Counted from the stretch's first letter, positions 1 to 13,332 are shown. The stretch: DNA of 64,000 bases from Daucus carota subsp. sativus (GCF_001625215.2 NC_030383.2:55914949-55978948); one strand, 5' to 3'. Made by a program: numbers and translations. Notes: generated from the sequence alone by a model not told the origin.

Positions 1-560
1 TTTAATCCGATTTTGTTTCAGATTATTTAATTATGGAAAAAAGTAGGACACAAGTCTCTCTGCACCTATAAATACCCCTATAGGTTGTAGAGTTTTAGAT
101 CATATAAACATAAAGGAGAAGCGCAGCCTGTAAGTGACGCCTCTCACATCGCTTCGTTCTATTTTTCTAATTTTTTGGAATTTTCGGATGGAAAATATCA
201 AAAAATAGAACTACCTTTTTTAGTTTCGGATATATTAGAAGGAAGTTTCAGATTCTGATTTTGTTTTAGATTATTTATGGAATATAGTAACTTGAAAGTT
301 TTAATCTGATTTTGTTTGAGATTATTTAATTACGAGAAAGAGTAGCACACAAGTCTCTCTGCACCTGTAAATGTCCTCTACAGGTTGTAGGGTTTTGAAT
401 CATCTAAACACAACCTTCTCTCTCGATACCACAATCCTACTTCTCTCTGGTGATTGTTCTCTTGCGCGATCTCTAACTTGGTGGTGTCGTTCTTGTGCAA
501 TGATATATGTTTGTTGGTTATTCTTTTATAATATTTGTTTTGTTCATTTGACATGTTTGC
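1..560 (+). repeat. Duplicated LTR-like sequence
   Basis: Two diverged copies of a roughly 100-bp unit (about 1-100 and 298-400) share the phrases cacaagtctctctgcacct and aggttgtag. Copy 1 contains a TATA-like ctataaata (67-75). The layout resembles the promoter and R region of a plant LTR retrotransposon, as solo or truncated LTRs. No polyprotein is present and the left end lies outside the window. The family is not identified. Confidence 0.4.
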
Positions 561-1464
561 TGTTAATTTTTATATGATTTACACAGGAAAAAATTATTCA
601 TGCATTATCTGTTTGCTCTGTTCAAGCAACTTTTAAGTGAAGACTGTTTATACTGTATTAAAAAATAAAGATTGTGACAAGTAAGGATAGTTATAGACCG
701 CTATCTCATGGATTTAAGTTACATGTTTTTTTGCGAAATCAATCCAAAAAATTGGAGGAAGGTGACAATGTATGAACATGATTACTTTTAAAAATAAACA
801 AATAAAATTAAGATTCGTCGTATTTAAATTGTTAATTACGTGTAGAAATTTATTTTCATTTTTTCACGATGATTATACTCCAATTTTAAAATTTTATATG
901 TTAGTTTTGGTATTACATCAAGATTTTTTTAATATAAAATTTATTTTATACTATAAATATTAATTTTGAATTATTAAGACAGCCACAAAATTATTTTATT
1001 CTACAAATATTAATATTGAATCATTAATATAATATTTATAGGTCGCCACAAAACAGCTTCTCAACTAGTTATTAAATAAAATAATAATCTTACAGAAAAT
1101 TTCTCAAACTGTGGCGAATCGTACAGAAAATAATGCTCATCTGGCAAACTCAACCAACAAAAGATACGAACAAGTTGAGTAACATGTGCTAGCTACCATA
1201 TATTTCTAATAAGAATGTACTAATAATTCCAAAAAGATAATCTAAATCCGATACATTAATCATTGTCCCAATAGATCCCACATTTCGGTCCACATACATT
1301 ATTTAATCTATTCCACGTCTACGTACATTATCAAGAAATTGTATAAACATGAATCACCAAATTATTTCAAACCAATATAATATTCATTTGCTCATTTCGC
1401 ATCTCCAATTCTCCATCTAGCCTCAAATTACAGTTTTACCCTTGTTATCCCTAAATAATACTCC
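561..1464. other. AT-rich intergenic, no gene seen
   Basis: Strongly AT-rich sequence with only short spurious reading frames. Its last few hundred bases are probably the upstream region of the amino acid transporter gene. Confidence 0.6.
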
Positions 1465-1470
1465 TATATA
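1465..1470 (+). promoter_or_regulatory. Putative TATA box of the AVT6-like gene
   Basis: TATATA lies 70 bp upstream of the ATG at 1540. An earlier out-of-frame ATG at 1485 would lie at or before a start site placed about 30 bp downstream of the TATA box, so it is probably not translated. Confidence 0.45.
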
Positions 1471-1539
1471 GAGTTTAACACAACATGAACAAACCAAGAA
1501 AACAACTAAACAAGCTGCAGGGGACTCATAATTTCGAGC

Positions 1540-3484
1540 ATGGCTCCTGCAAAAAATGCCACTGGCCCTCATGCTCCGTTGCTCGGCTTGCGGCCCGCGA
1601 AGCGAGCATCGACATCAGGGGCAGTGTTTAATGTCTCGACCAGCATTATAGGAGCTGGAATTATGTCCATACCAGCAACTTTGAAAGTGCTAGGTGTGGC
1701 TCCAGCTTTCATCTTGATTGTTCTGGTTGCGGTTCTGGTAGACATTTCTGTGGAGTTCATGTTGAGGTTTACGTATGCCGGTGAGACCATGACTTATGCT
1801 GGATTGATGAAGGAGTCATTTGGAAGAGTGGGATCTGTGGCAGTTCAGATTTGTGTGATGATCACTAATTTTGGTTGTTTGATCATATATCTTATTATTA
1901 TCGGTAAGAATAAGATGCTGTTATTATGTGTGAACATGTTTAAACTACTTTCTTACATGTATGTAAGAGTTAAGACATCCTTGATTAGAACATTGATGTA
2001 AAAATTGGTGCATAAATAGAGAAATTCAGTTGGAGATTTGGATTTTGTTTGATTATGTGTGGGTGTCCTGGTAGCTGGAGTTTTAATTAGCTGTATATGG
2101 CACCAGCAGGCGGATCTAGATGATAATTTTGTAAAATTTAGGATAAAGAAATTTGTGGGAAAAAAAAATTTAGGGGAGACACGTTTTCCCTGCCTCTCAC
2201 TGGATCCGCCTCTGGCAATGACAGTGTCGAATAACGTTTTAATCTGTTGTTTACAGGAGATGTATTATCAGGAAACCTGCAAGACGGATCAGTTCACTTG
2301 GGCGTACTGCAAGAATGGTTTGGCATCCACTGGTGGAATACTCGTGCTTTCGCTCTCCTTTTCACTGTTGTATTCATTCTGCTTCCATTGGTCCTCTTCC
2401 GTCGTGTAGGTCAGTACATATAACCGATGTAGATCTCTCATCACACATATATCAGCTAATGTTTCGGTTAAGTGACCCCTGTAAATGTTTTCTTGGCCTT
2501 TTGTTTTGTAGAATCATTAAGGTTTAGTTCTGCAGTATCAGTTCTGTTAGCATTGGTGTTTGTGGGAATATGCTCAGTAATGGCAATCTCAGCGCTCCTG
2601 GAAGGCAAAACAAATACTCCGAAACTAATACCTGAATTGGACAGCAGGGCCTCCTTCTTCAACCTCTTCACTGCAGCTCCTGTTATTGTCACTGCATTTA
2701 CATTTCATTTCAATGGTTAGTTCACAACCTAAATTACTATAAGTATACACTACCTCTATGACCAAATTTCTGACATGTTTACTTGATTTCAGTTCATGCT
2801 ATTGGAGGGGAGCTCGGGGAGGCATCGAAGATGACCTCAGCTGTTCGGATTTCTCTAGTACTATGTTCTGGAATCTACTTTACCATTGGGATCTTTGGAT
2901 ACCTGCTGTTTGGAGATTCGATTAATGCAGACATACTAGTGAATTTTGATCAGGGTTCTGGATCAGCAATGGGATCTTTGCTAAATGATGTAGTCCGATT
3001 AAGCTACGCATTCCACCTAATGCTGGTGTTTCCTCTGTTGAACTTCTCTTTGAGGTCCAACCTTGATGAGTTACTCTTCTCTAAGAAGCCTACTCTGGCA
3101 ACTGACAACAGAAGATTTTTGGTTCTTACCTTGGTTTTGTTAGTTTTAACTTACTTGGTAGCTATAGCCATCCCAAATATCTGGTATTTCTTTCAGTTTC
3201 TAGGATCAACTTCTGCAGTCTTCCTTGCATTCATCTTTCCAGGCGCCATTGCTATCAGGTAATCCCTCTCCCTCTCCCTCCCCCTCTGTAGTCGGAGTCA
3301 TCTTCCGACAACAATGCGTGCTAGGTTGTAAACTTTCTCTTTCGTTTGCATTATCAGGGATGTTCATGGCATATCTTCTAAACGGGACAAGATTACTGGA
3401 GCAACAATGATAATATTAGCTGTAATTACCAGCTTAATTGCTATTTCCAGCAACATATACAGCTGGGCAGGGGACAGTTCTTGA
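1540..3484 (+). CDS. AVT6-type vacuolar amino acid transporter (AAAP family)
   Basis: Joining 1540-1903, 2257-2409, 2512-2715, 2793-3258 and 3358-3484 gives one 437-residue protein with GT-AG introns and consistent phases. It belongs to the Aa_trans (PF01490) family and resembles plant AVT6/SNAT-like carriers, which export neutral or acidic amino acids across the vacuolar or ER membrane. The N-terminal motif IIGAGIMSIPA begins the first membrane helix, and about eleven hydrophobic segments follow. The conserved blocks FGIHWWNTR, SLRFSSAVSV, FTFHFNVHAIGGEL and SYAFHLMLVFP are all present, and the length is typical (about 430-470). The start follows the only in-frame ATG after a TATA box and keeps the usual short hydrophilic N-terminus. 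No lesion is seen. It converges on the ARM-repeat gene, with about 560 bp between the stops. Transport direction and substrate are inferred from the family. Confidence 0.9.
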
Positions 3485-4046
3485 TTCTTTTTGGCCCCGC
3501 TACACAAAGATTTAATCTTTTGTTGTCATCTCATGTAAGCTTGTAATGATGTATTCTATAATTTCTAGCTCTAAGTTTACAGGTCAGAGGAAGAAAAATG
3601 CAACCAAATTATACAACACAATTCTTTTGAATTAGAGGTATCAATGTACTTTTAATATACTTCGTGGAAATGTATTTGCTTAGAAAATCTCAGTTTGAGC
3701 TTTCTCATGCACAAATGTATTCAAAATTTCAAACGAGTAAAAAACAGGAAACTTTGAAGCTCGACTCAAAGTCCCAAATAGCACCTGCTGACATACTTTT
3801 AATGACTCGAAGATTTTATTACACCCAAGGTTAAAGTATATGCATAAACTACAAGATACTTGTTGTCAGGCTGCAAGTATATATTTGAATGTACTGGTGA
3901 AACACGATTTGATCTCAAACCATTATAGAATGTGAACCAAGGAGATATGACATCCTATCGTCCAATCTTCGAACATCCTCTATGACCCGCAGGACTAACT
4001 TTTGTATTACTGAGCATATTTCTAAGAAGATAACAAACTGCCAATC
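3485..4046. other. Convergent intergenic region / 3' UTRs
   Basis: The space between two convergent genes. It should hold both 3' UTRs. No other gene is seen. Confidence 0.6.
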
Positions 4047-7000
4047 TTAAGAGGAACTATCATATTTTAGGTCTTGGAACCTCTTCAGCAAATCAAACTT
4101 GTGTTTCTCAACTTCGGAATCCTCTACAACATTTGGAGTTGCCCTGATCACAGATATGGCCCCAGCATTGTGTAGAGCACCAACAGCTTCATCTGCATCA
4201 TCAAGTACAATTTACGATGACACATAATGTATATAATATCATCATACATGTCATGTCACATTAGTTCCTGACTGAGTTTAAGATGTTAATCCACAATCCA
4301 AATGATGCACTGATATCATTATACTATCAAATATATTTTTTATTATTTTACTGTGAGAATTATTTTATAGTATATTATTAACTGATCTAACCAACTGATG
4401 TGTCAAAAAGATATGATATGGAAAGAAATAAGACATGAACAATTCAGCTAATACATACTTACTATTATTATAAAATTCTTGTTACCAGAATAAAAAGCTT
4501 TTTTTTACATATATAACATACAAAAAATAAAAATAGTATTTATTATGAAATAACTGAATTAATTAGTGGGCTGTAGACTATTACAAGTTGAAACTTGAAA
4601 GATAATAGTAAATTAGTCAAGACATCTATCTCGATTACAATAGGAAACATTAGTAGTAGTTATAAGAACAATTTTGTACTAGGAGATATTATCAAAATGT
4701 AACAATATTTACATGGGAAAATCTTTTGGTAGCTGTTATTATTTTGGATTTAACTACTGAACCTAAAACTGTTTTTTGTCTTTACATACATATAAAGTAT
4801 AATAAGGAAGACAGAACCATCAGACTTAAGACCATATTTTCCAGATCAGTCAGATATGTAGTTTGAGTCACTGGCTAAATGCTAGGCCTTAAAAATTTTT
4901 TGATTAAGATTGACGTAGAGATCATGGAGATTGACATTGAGAGGATAATGTGAACTTGCTGATTACGCTACGATTTTAATTTGTGACTTGGATGATGATA
5001 AGACACCAGACCTTTTGTGGGTTTATAGGAGTTCAGTAAAGAGTAAGAGGATGAGACGAGATTACAGGGGGGAGTGAATAGCAACAACTACACTTACATA
5101 GTTATTCAATTGCAAAACTTTTGTTCTAGTATAGCAAGAGTGACCACTGACCAGTAATGTGAAAAAAAGGGAAGCTACACCCAACAAGAAATTCTGAATT
5201 GAATTACATTTTTGGAACAATGATTAACAATTTCCAGATGCAGATAGATAGTATTAATATAGATCCCTGACCTGAATGCGAGAGTGCAAGTAAAGCTTTT
5301 AAAGCTTCTTTCCGTGTACTGTCATCTTTAGCAACCCCTAACATATTTACAAGCTCTTGAGCCCCTCCCATCTCCACAATTTTCATTCTTCTTTCATCTA
5401 CGAAGTATGGTGACAAAGAAATTGTAAGAGCAATTTAAACCAAAAAGACTGCTAGAAATTTTCAAAATAAAAATGGACAGTACCATCGGTTGCAAAACGA
5501 GCTAGTCTAGATGCTCCCATCCTTTTAAATAAAGGATCCTTCACCTGTAAGAGTGACACAGATTGCTGCATTATATTATCTCCTGCATTTTAGAAAAAAC
5601 AAGCATCCAATTATAATTTAAAAGGTGTTATACATAACAATGACAAGTATTCATGAGACTATCTGCTTACCTAAGTAGGGAAGGAACTGGTAACCAACAA
5701 GTGTCGCAGTACCAGCAAACAGTAATTTCAAAAACCATCCTATTTTCCTTTCAGCCTCCTCCTCCATTGCTCGCTCATCTAATGCCACATAATAATCAGC
5801 AGAGGTTAGCAAGGAACATAAGAACCTCAGAATTAGTACTTTTTCAATAAAGAAAGGGATTTAGGCACCAAATATTAAGAAAATGTTTGACAGAAAATTT
5901 ACCACTTGAATATATTTGTTGTATATATAATTGAGACTCATAAACTACAGGAGTCACAGTGTTGTGATTTTACAAAAATTATAGATAAGAATAAATGTCT
6001 TTATATACTCGGCCAATATCCTTAGCAGCAATCTCAACTATCTTCCTTACTGTGACAAACTACAAGTGCCAACACACTGCAGCAAGGTTACAAGTTGATT
6101 ATATTGAGAAATGCTTACTGATAAGAAGAAATTGTTGTTTGCAAGTTTGAGCTCAGCTCCAGAACAATGTCATAGGGCCATAATGAAACTATATGATTAT
6201 CATATGGAGCATGTTCGCTGGAAATAAGTATTGCCTAAATCAGCTCTCCCAAAAACTTTAACCCTCACAACCTTAATAAACTCATCACGGAGCAGAAGGT
6301 GGGACATCATATGGCTTGCATTAGTGCTAAGCTGGCTATAACAATAGTAATACCTGAACTCCGGTAATAAAGTGTAAACTAAAATTTACTGGAGAGTTAA
6401 AAAGAATTTCATGCATGATTATTATTATTTTTAACATCACACCTTTCAATTTATACGACTACTAAATACAAAATTCATCGCCTTCAATCGAAATGTGTGG
6501 AAGCAACACATAAGCGCTCACTTGCTATGATGCTCGTTAACTATGTTGATGGCAGACTCCCATATACAGTGTTCGTATTCTTTCAACTTACCGAAAATCC
6601 AAATCATTTAATACAACATCTTCAATATAACATCACTTTTCCATGCCCGTCAATTATCCACATTCTTTTCTACTACTTAAACCATCGCCCTTTTCCCTCT
6701 TCTACTAATCATGATTTCAGTAACTACCACAGAATAACAATTAGAATTACTAGCACTGTAGTCAAGTCTAAAGTACTATCATCGACACGTGCCATAACAA
6801 ATAAACTTATACACTGTCAAAGTTTTCTACTGGATCATCACATTTCCGCAGACAAGTACAATCAAGAAGTTAAAAAAACAAATAAATATTACAGTAACAC
6901 CAATTCCACAAAAACAGTAAATAATCATTTAATCATAACTTTGCAAGTGATACATATTAAATTTACGGAAATGCAAAAAGAATATTATACCGAAAGACGA

Positions 7001-7196
7001 AGAGCAGAAATTGCGGGGTTGGAGATTGCCTGCTTTTCTTCTGCACAAATGCTGCAATTTTAGTCATAATTAGTCCCAAAAAAAGTAAAAAATATATTAA
7101 TTAACAAATTGTTAGAAAATACAATTAGGGTTTAGAAAAAGGGGTTTGCAAAGGGACGGAGCTTACAGAGGTGATCTGAGCTACAAGTGCACGCAT
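4047..7196 (-). CDS. Small ARM-repeat protein, probably organelle-targeted
   Basis: On the minus strand the exons 7167-7196, 6991-7051, 5671-5778, 5484-5582, 5272-5397 and 4047-4192 join in phase to 189 residues. The N-terminus (MRALVAQITSHLCRRKAGN) is rich in Arg, Ser and Leu and lacks acidic residues, as in a mitochondrial presequence. A hydrophobic segment near residue 50 (FLKLLFAGTATLVGYQFLPY) suggests a membrane anchor. The C-terminal half contains armadillo-like helices, with EMGGAQELVNMLG and RKEALKALLALS, ending in KFDLLKRFQDLKYDSSS. Exon 3 has a textbook branch point (TGCTAAC) about 27 nt before its acceptor. Exon 1 is only 30 nt and is supported by frame closure: starting instead at the ATG nearer exon 2 would give a frame that hits a stop after splicing. 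The family is an uncharacterised plant ARM-repeat protein; its role is unknown. Confidence 0.8.
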
Positions 7197-8206
7197 TTCG
7201 ATGCAATTTCTCCGCTCTTCTTTGTTTTTTCAATCGGACTGTACCCACTCTTTTTCACTTGAAACACTCACTCCACAGCGAGGACTAAAGTGGGTCGGCT
7301 CGGGTTAGGATCCGGGAATTTCGTTTGATGTTTTAGGTCTTGAAAATTTTAATCGATTGTCGAAATTTAAATAAATTATTTTTATACTGTATTTGATATT
7401 TGATCCACGATGAAACTAATACCATCGAAAATATAAAATGAAGCGGATTTAAAAAGTTAGACTTTTTTGCCATACTAGGCTGAATGTATGATAACATATT
7501 AATAATATATAATATCAATTTTTACCGGAAAAGGTTTAGAGCTATTTTAAATTCTTAATTTTGTTATGATAGGTGTTAGCTAAGAAATTGGTATAAAAAT
7601 CAGAGATAGATGTAGTAATTTTTAATGTGTGTATGATATTAAATATAAATGTATAATTTTGGTGAAAGTTTTATATTGTTATACATCTCACAGTTAGAAA
7701 TATAAATTCTGCAGATTTTAGGTCAGAAACCATTTTCACAAAGAATGCTTTTATTTTACCAGCCTTTTTTTGGATAAGTTTACAACTGAAATTTGGGTCG
7801 TTCAATTTGTAAAATAATAAGAATTTTAAAAACAATAATTTTTTAACAATAATAATAAAACTTGAGGTACCTGTACTCCTGTAGGCTCTAGCCCCGCGCC
7901 CCCCCGCCCAAAATCCTACCTGAGCACTGTGTAAAGATAGGAAACAAATTAAGAGGATTTTCGGTGTCTTTTCTTTCCTCTTGTAAGAACATACCTACTG
8001 CTTAGACTCTTTAAAGTTTAAAGCATAGAAAAAACATTTCATTTCCTTTACTCAAGACGTCAGCTATATGAAAAATGTATACCATGTAACACTCAAAAAC
8101 TGATACATTGTGTTGCAACTTGCAATCATGTCTAGAGATAACGTTTAACATGTTTAGAATGAAAAGGGCCAGCACCAATGAATTGCCTAACTAGAAGAAG
8201 TCTGGC
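7197..8206. other. Intergenic between ARM-repeat gene and NOP53 gene
   Basis: Presumed promoter of the ARM-repeat gene and 3' UTR of the NOP53 gene. AT-rich, with a short C-rich patch near 7890-7910. No further gene is seen. Confidence 0.5.
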
Positions 8207-11200
8207 TCAAATAGCTTCCTCTACTTGGAGTGCACTAGGCTCTTTTGCTTCCTCTACTTGGAGAGCACTAGGCTCTTCTGCTTCCTCTACTTGGAGTGCA
8301 CTCGACTCTTCTGCTGAAAAGTTCTTTAATTCCCTCCTCCTGAACAAATAAATAAAAGCCATGAACATTAAGAGCCAATTTGGAAAAACCTGTAAACTAT
8401 AAAGCGCTAGCATGCAACTGAGCTTTTACCAAACACATCATAAAACATATATATTTATCTGAAACAAAAGGAGATTTAAGAACTACAAAATGACGAACAA
8501 ACCTACCTGCTGCTCTTTGCTGTAGGCACAATCAAACCTCTTTTCTCAAGGCTCTTAAAGCGATCCCTTGCGAGGGTGCTACATCCCTTTTAAGAGTCGA
8601 TGAAAACATGCATTTGAGTTCTTGAATGTGGTAAAGTAGTGACTTTATTAAAATGAAAAAATAAACACCACAAACCTTCAACTTGCGGAGGGAGCCAGTT
8701 ATATCTTCCGATAATAAGACTTGAGCTGGGGCAGGCTCAAACCTGAGAATAATGACCACAAATGTATAAGTTATGCACTTGCACCTAGTGTTTGCCATAG
8801 ATATTGCAAGATTAAACCAAATAGATTGGCCCATTTTTTTGGAAGAACAAACAAACAAACAAGTAGTGAATCTTTAATTCATGGGAAGGACTTCAATTAA
8901 CAAATATTAACTTTGCAGCTATTGCCTTTGGCAGTTATGCTAATCAAATCAACAAGCAATAAACATGTTAAATAAATAAATACGGACATGCGGAATAATT
9001 ACAAATATACATAACTAATTCGTTGACAAGGAATTTCCATACTTGTGCTTCCCAAAACGAGGAGGACGGGTTTTTAATCTTTCCTGCTGAGATACCAGAC
9101 GGCGAAGACGTCTTTTTTGCTTCTCTTCATCTTCTTTAGCAATCTCTTGCATGATATCTGGTAAGCTGTAACATAAGAAACATAACGAATTACAGTAACT
9201 GAAAGAGGAATACAAAGAAATTACTAAAATACAAAAAGAATATAATAGCCTCTCCTGTGGATAGATTCCTTACGGAAAACCCATCATACCTGTCGATTTC
9301 TTTTGAGAGTAACTTCAATTTTAAGGCTTCAGTTTTCTTTTTCAATTGTTCTCTATTTCTTGCCCTTTTATTCAGCTGCACTCGGGTTATCCTTTTTGGT
9401 TTAGAAGACCTGCAGAAACATTTTTAAGAAAACAAGTTCCAATTACAAACAACCAACATAGGGCACCAACAGAAAGCATTAGTAGAAACATAGTCAAGTA
9501 GAATAAAACATACAATAGTACCCAAAATGCACAAAACATAACAACTATGATGGAAAACTTGAGTTATAAAAAAGAACAAAGGCAAATCATAAATTGATCG
9601 TAGTTGTACAATCCTCTAGAATATTACAATAGCATAATTTTTATACCTATTAAAACCAAAAACATGTATTATAACAAGTTCAAGCAGTCAAAACAGTTGG
9701 TACCAGGCTGAGTTGTGGACTTATTATAAGAAAAACGTGATTTTAACTTTTCCTTACTGGTCATCTACAAAGCAGAGTGCTCAACTCAGGATAACTATAT
9801 AACTAGAAACAAAATAAAACTATATTGTATAATTGTGTGAATTAGGAGGAGCAAGCATCCACTTTTGCTTTAAGAGTTCATGGTTACAATTACAATTACA
9901 CATACCATACTCCACATTCATCACTAATACTCACTATGTTAGAAACCAAGCATTAGCGTCACAACTAAAATAGAGTAGAAATTAAAACACTACATCATGC
10001 AGCGTCAGGTTTATAACAATAAAACGCTACACGATGTAGCGTTCAAGTAATATGTCACATGGGCTTGGGTTTCAAACTAGAGTTCATAACGTTACATCAT
10101 TTGACGTTAGAGTTTCTAGGTGTTTTCCTATGAGCTTGGGCTAAAAAATAAATGATAAACGCTACATGATGTGGCGTTTCTGTTTTTTTCAAAAAAAAAA
10201 TATAAACGTTAAACGATGTAACGTTATAAAGTGATATTTGGAGCCATATTCTCTGGACGTGATATTCGAAACATTATTATTTGAAATTGTGATAAAGGGG
10301 GCCAACACCCAAAAGACTGTACATCATCATGATGCATACCAGTCCTGAAACATATTTTTTGGGGGGGATATGGGAAGGAGAGCAGTAAAGTAGAGCATCT
10401 GTTTGCAAATTATGAGTTTTCCTACAAGGGGTATGTACATCACTATTGTGTCAAAATATCTATGAACCTGGACAACCAAATTCCACTTGAGATGTAGCTG
10501 TTGCCAATTATATAGGAAACCAGCATCTTTAATCATAAAATTTATAGGGAGGCTAACCATGTGATACTTTTTATTTTCCTATTATTATGTATCTTTAAGT
10601 TGTGTATTGCGATACAAATTCATGGGGACAAAACTCATACTTTGCAGAGATGCTAGAACTTTCTGGCAAAACAATAAAATGAAAGTCTAATCATTCAAGC
10701 TTGACTTCATGCAGATGCAGCAAATTATTTAATAGATGCTTGGAAGGCAGAAATGAATCAATTCAGATAGTCCTATGTGGCTCTGGTGGCTGTTAGATCA
10801 ACACATTTTGAGAAACTGATTGAGATGATTGAAATGAAAATTAGGCTATTTCATAATGAAGCATGCATATTCTTTATATTGATCCATCAAACTATCTTAG
10901 ATTTATTCTCCTCCATTAACACTCCATAAAATTCAAATAATTTCAAGATCTTCCTGCACTCCATCTCTTTCATTGTTTCCTTTCACTTCAATTTTATTCA
11001 AATTTATAACAAATACCCCCACCTTATTTCCAACCAACCAAGCACAACTTTAGTGACTTAACAAGTACTACATGGACTTCCGATGAAATCTCAAAATTCA
11101 GTAGTAGTATAGACTTACTTATATTATATTCCAAAATCAATCATTTGTTCAGTTAAAGAACGTAGGGATTTATAAAAATTGCTGTTTATAAAGGAGATCA

Positions 11201-13268
11201 TGCAATCAACATTTCCTATGCTTACACTTCATATCATTTTGTGAAGGAAAAAAAAATAGGGAATTTAAGAAAATAACTGCCAAGTTTAACATACTTGTTC
11301 TCGGTCTCTACATCGTCATCTTTATCCACAGTTTCGTCCAAGCCATCATCATCACTACCATTGTCCGCATCAAGGAAGAACATCTAAATAAATTGTCCTC
11401 GAGTCAAGTTTCTGGTAAATATTGGCTACTGCCTCTAGTTCACACTACCAAGCAAGCAGGCCCACTATTTTTGAATAGAAAATAACGAAGATGAAAAGAA
11501 TGGACTTACATCTTCTTCATTAATAGCTTCCCCAGGGACTGTTAGTGGTACAGGTTTAGGCCCCAATTCGTTTTGATATATTTTTTGCATTTCTTCTGCA
11601 ACAGCACGAGCTAGGGAATCCTGCAATTGAAGCCACATTCAAAGGATAAATCAACAACTCAAACGCGGCAAAGCAATGGGAGTTATCTAATGAGCATATT
11701 AAAAACATATCCAGAAAACAACCTGGTGACTTTCAGACGAGGGATTGAATGAGCATCCAGAAGGATCAATTTCCACCGCAGGAATAACTGAAGTCTTCGA
11801 CTGGCAAAAATTGCAATTGTGAAATCCACAGCAGAAAAAAAAATACAATAGTAGCATCTGGCTTGCATTTCGAGATGTACTAAAATATTAAAAAAAATAC
11901 ATATACATCAACCCAGAATCTTCACATCAACAATAGGGGAAAGACATATGACTCGGAGTGATAACAATGTACTTCACAAAGCTATTTTACCTTTTTAGGC
12001 TTAATGTGTTGGTAACCTGCAAGAAGGTCAAACATCTTAGTTAGACTTTCCATCTACAGCCAGAGACAAAGATCTCAGTAGATTGTTGCTTTTTTAAACC
12101 AAAAGAGAATGTATACCTTTGTCATCCCACAAGTCGGTCATTCCACCATCATCCTGAGAGATTAACAAATAAGGGATTACATACTACAAATTTCACTGAA
12201 ACAATATATAGATCTGTTTAACACCAACATCCCCAGACATTACTCACCTTGGCAGCATTGTGGCTAGTGTCCTTTTCTAACTGGACCTCTTTTGGCTTCG
12301 GCTTACATTTCTTCAGAGTTGAAGATGGTACAGGTTGGACAAATGAGTTCTTTTGAAGTACCCTGTCACAGTGAAGTACTTTCTCTCTGTTCTTTTCAAT
12401 TTTTCGTCTAACAGCAAGGTCTAGCAACAAAAAAGTTTAACAATAAGCGAACCATCCAATTTACTCTGACAGAAGAGGAAACAAAAACGACACAGACACG
12501 CAAACTAGCCAAAGCAGTTGCTCAATTTCCCAACCCAAAACCACAGTTTATTCACTCATACTGTTCCATTCCCATCTCAAATAATACAAATAATCAATCA
12601 TCACCTCACAATTCTCTGAAAGCTTAAAAAATCATGTCTTGACCTTCAAGTGTCATCTAAAATTAGCAATATCTAACCAAACTAAGCCCAAAGGACAAAA
12701 GAACTACAAATACAAACCTGATTAAGCTTCACTTTTCCAATTTACACATACTGAAATAATAGTAGTATTTGCTAATTATGAAACAAGTATACATATACAC
12801 ACACAACGAACAAAAAGCATCTCAAAATATATTTAGCTTAGGCTGCATTCAACTCGGAACAGAACTAAACAACAGAAGAAGAAAAAAATCAAGCTCTATC
12901 ACTAAGTTATTGAGCTTATCAATCAAATTATCAATTAATCAAGCACCTCCACATATAAACAACAACAAAAACAAGCTCAAACTAACATTACACCAAAAAT
13001 CAGTACAACTCTGAACCAAATTTATCGAAAAAGATTATTAATTTATCGAGTATTAATTTATCGAAAAGCGCATATGTATTGGAGATGTTGTGTTACTACC
13101 AGTGGATTTGTCAACGAAAAAGAGGGATTCACTGGGGACTTGGGTGAGGGAGCCGCCAGACAGAGCATCCTTAGTTGATTTCTCGTAGTAATCCTCGATG
13201 TCTTGAGTACTTATGTTGGCTCTCCATGCTTTCTTGCCCTTTCTTGAACTCTTTGCACTTTTACCCAT
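8207..13268 (-). CDS. NOP53: Ribosome biogenesis protein NOP53 (SMO4 / GLTSCR2 family)
   Basis: Twelve minus-strand exons join in phase to 401 residues: 13100-13268, 12248-12420, 12117-12153, 11991-12016, 11723-11800, 11510-11620, 11295-11383, 9290-9409, 9043-9165, 8676-8742, 8507-8586 and 8207-8339. The product matches the NOP53 family, a nucleolar factor for 60S subunit maturation that recruits the exosome for pre-rRNA trimming. Family landmarks are MGKSAKSSRKGKKAWRANI at the N-terminus, the DIEDYYEKSTKDALSGG block, VRRKIEKNREKVL, FVQPVPSS, an acidic stretch in exon 7, a long basic coiled coil in exons 8-9 (RNREQLKKKTEALKLKLLS) and the C-terminal motif LARDRFKSLEKRGLIVPT. Arabidopsis NOP53 is somewhat longer. 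A reading frame continues upstream of the ATG, but only through a non-ATG codon. The last exon adds an unusual acidic three-fold repeat. A telo-box lies just upstream of the ATG. Confidence 0.92.
8212..8310 (-). repeat. In-frame 33-bp tandem repeat in the NOP53 tail
   Basis: Three copies of a 33-bp unit encode an 11-residue acidic repeat (consensus SALQVEEAEEP) that ends the protein. The copies differ by a few bases, mostly conservatively. Confidence 0.85.
9985..10226. repeat. Cluster of five short palindromes in a NOP53 intron
   Basis: Five related inverted repeats of about 21 bp lie near 9985, 10023, 10088, 10157 and 10205, inside the 1.9-kb intron between exons 7 and 8. The best is AACGCTACA-CGA-TGTAGCGTT, with perfect 9-bp arms. 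The others follow the same AACG(C/T)TA...TA(A/G)CGTT pattern. The spacers also share gcttgggt-like words, so the unit was probably multiplied in tandem. Origin unknown; perhaps a decayed foldback element. Confidence 0.7.
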
Positions 13269-13323
13269 CTTGTCTCTCTCTCGAGTTTGGTTTGGGATGT
13301 GAGTTGCAGAGAGGACCAAAGAG

Positions 13324-13332
13324 AAACCCTAA
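13324..13332. promoter_or_regulatory. Telo-box (AAACCCTAA) upstream of NOP53
   Basis: AAACCCTAA lies about 56 bp upstream of the NOP53 start codon. Telo-boxes are common near the start sites of plant ribosomal-protein and ribosome-biogenesis genes, which fits this gene. Function is inferred. Confidence 0.5.

Noticed and set aside
6497..7063. 188-codon plus-strand frame
   Set aside because: It runs antisense across intron and exon 2 of the ARM-repeat gene and has no recognisable protein features.
9985..10226. CRISPR-like array
   Set aside because: The repeats are palindromes with unequal spacing in a plant intron, and no cas genes exist nearby. CRISPR is not expected in plants.
12769..13014. 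81-codon plus-strand frame
   Set aside because: Lies antisense in the first intron of NOP53, with Lys/Asn-rich low-complexity sequence typical of AT-rich introns.
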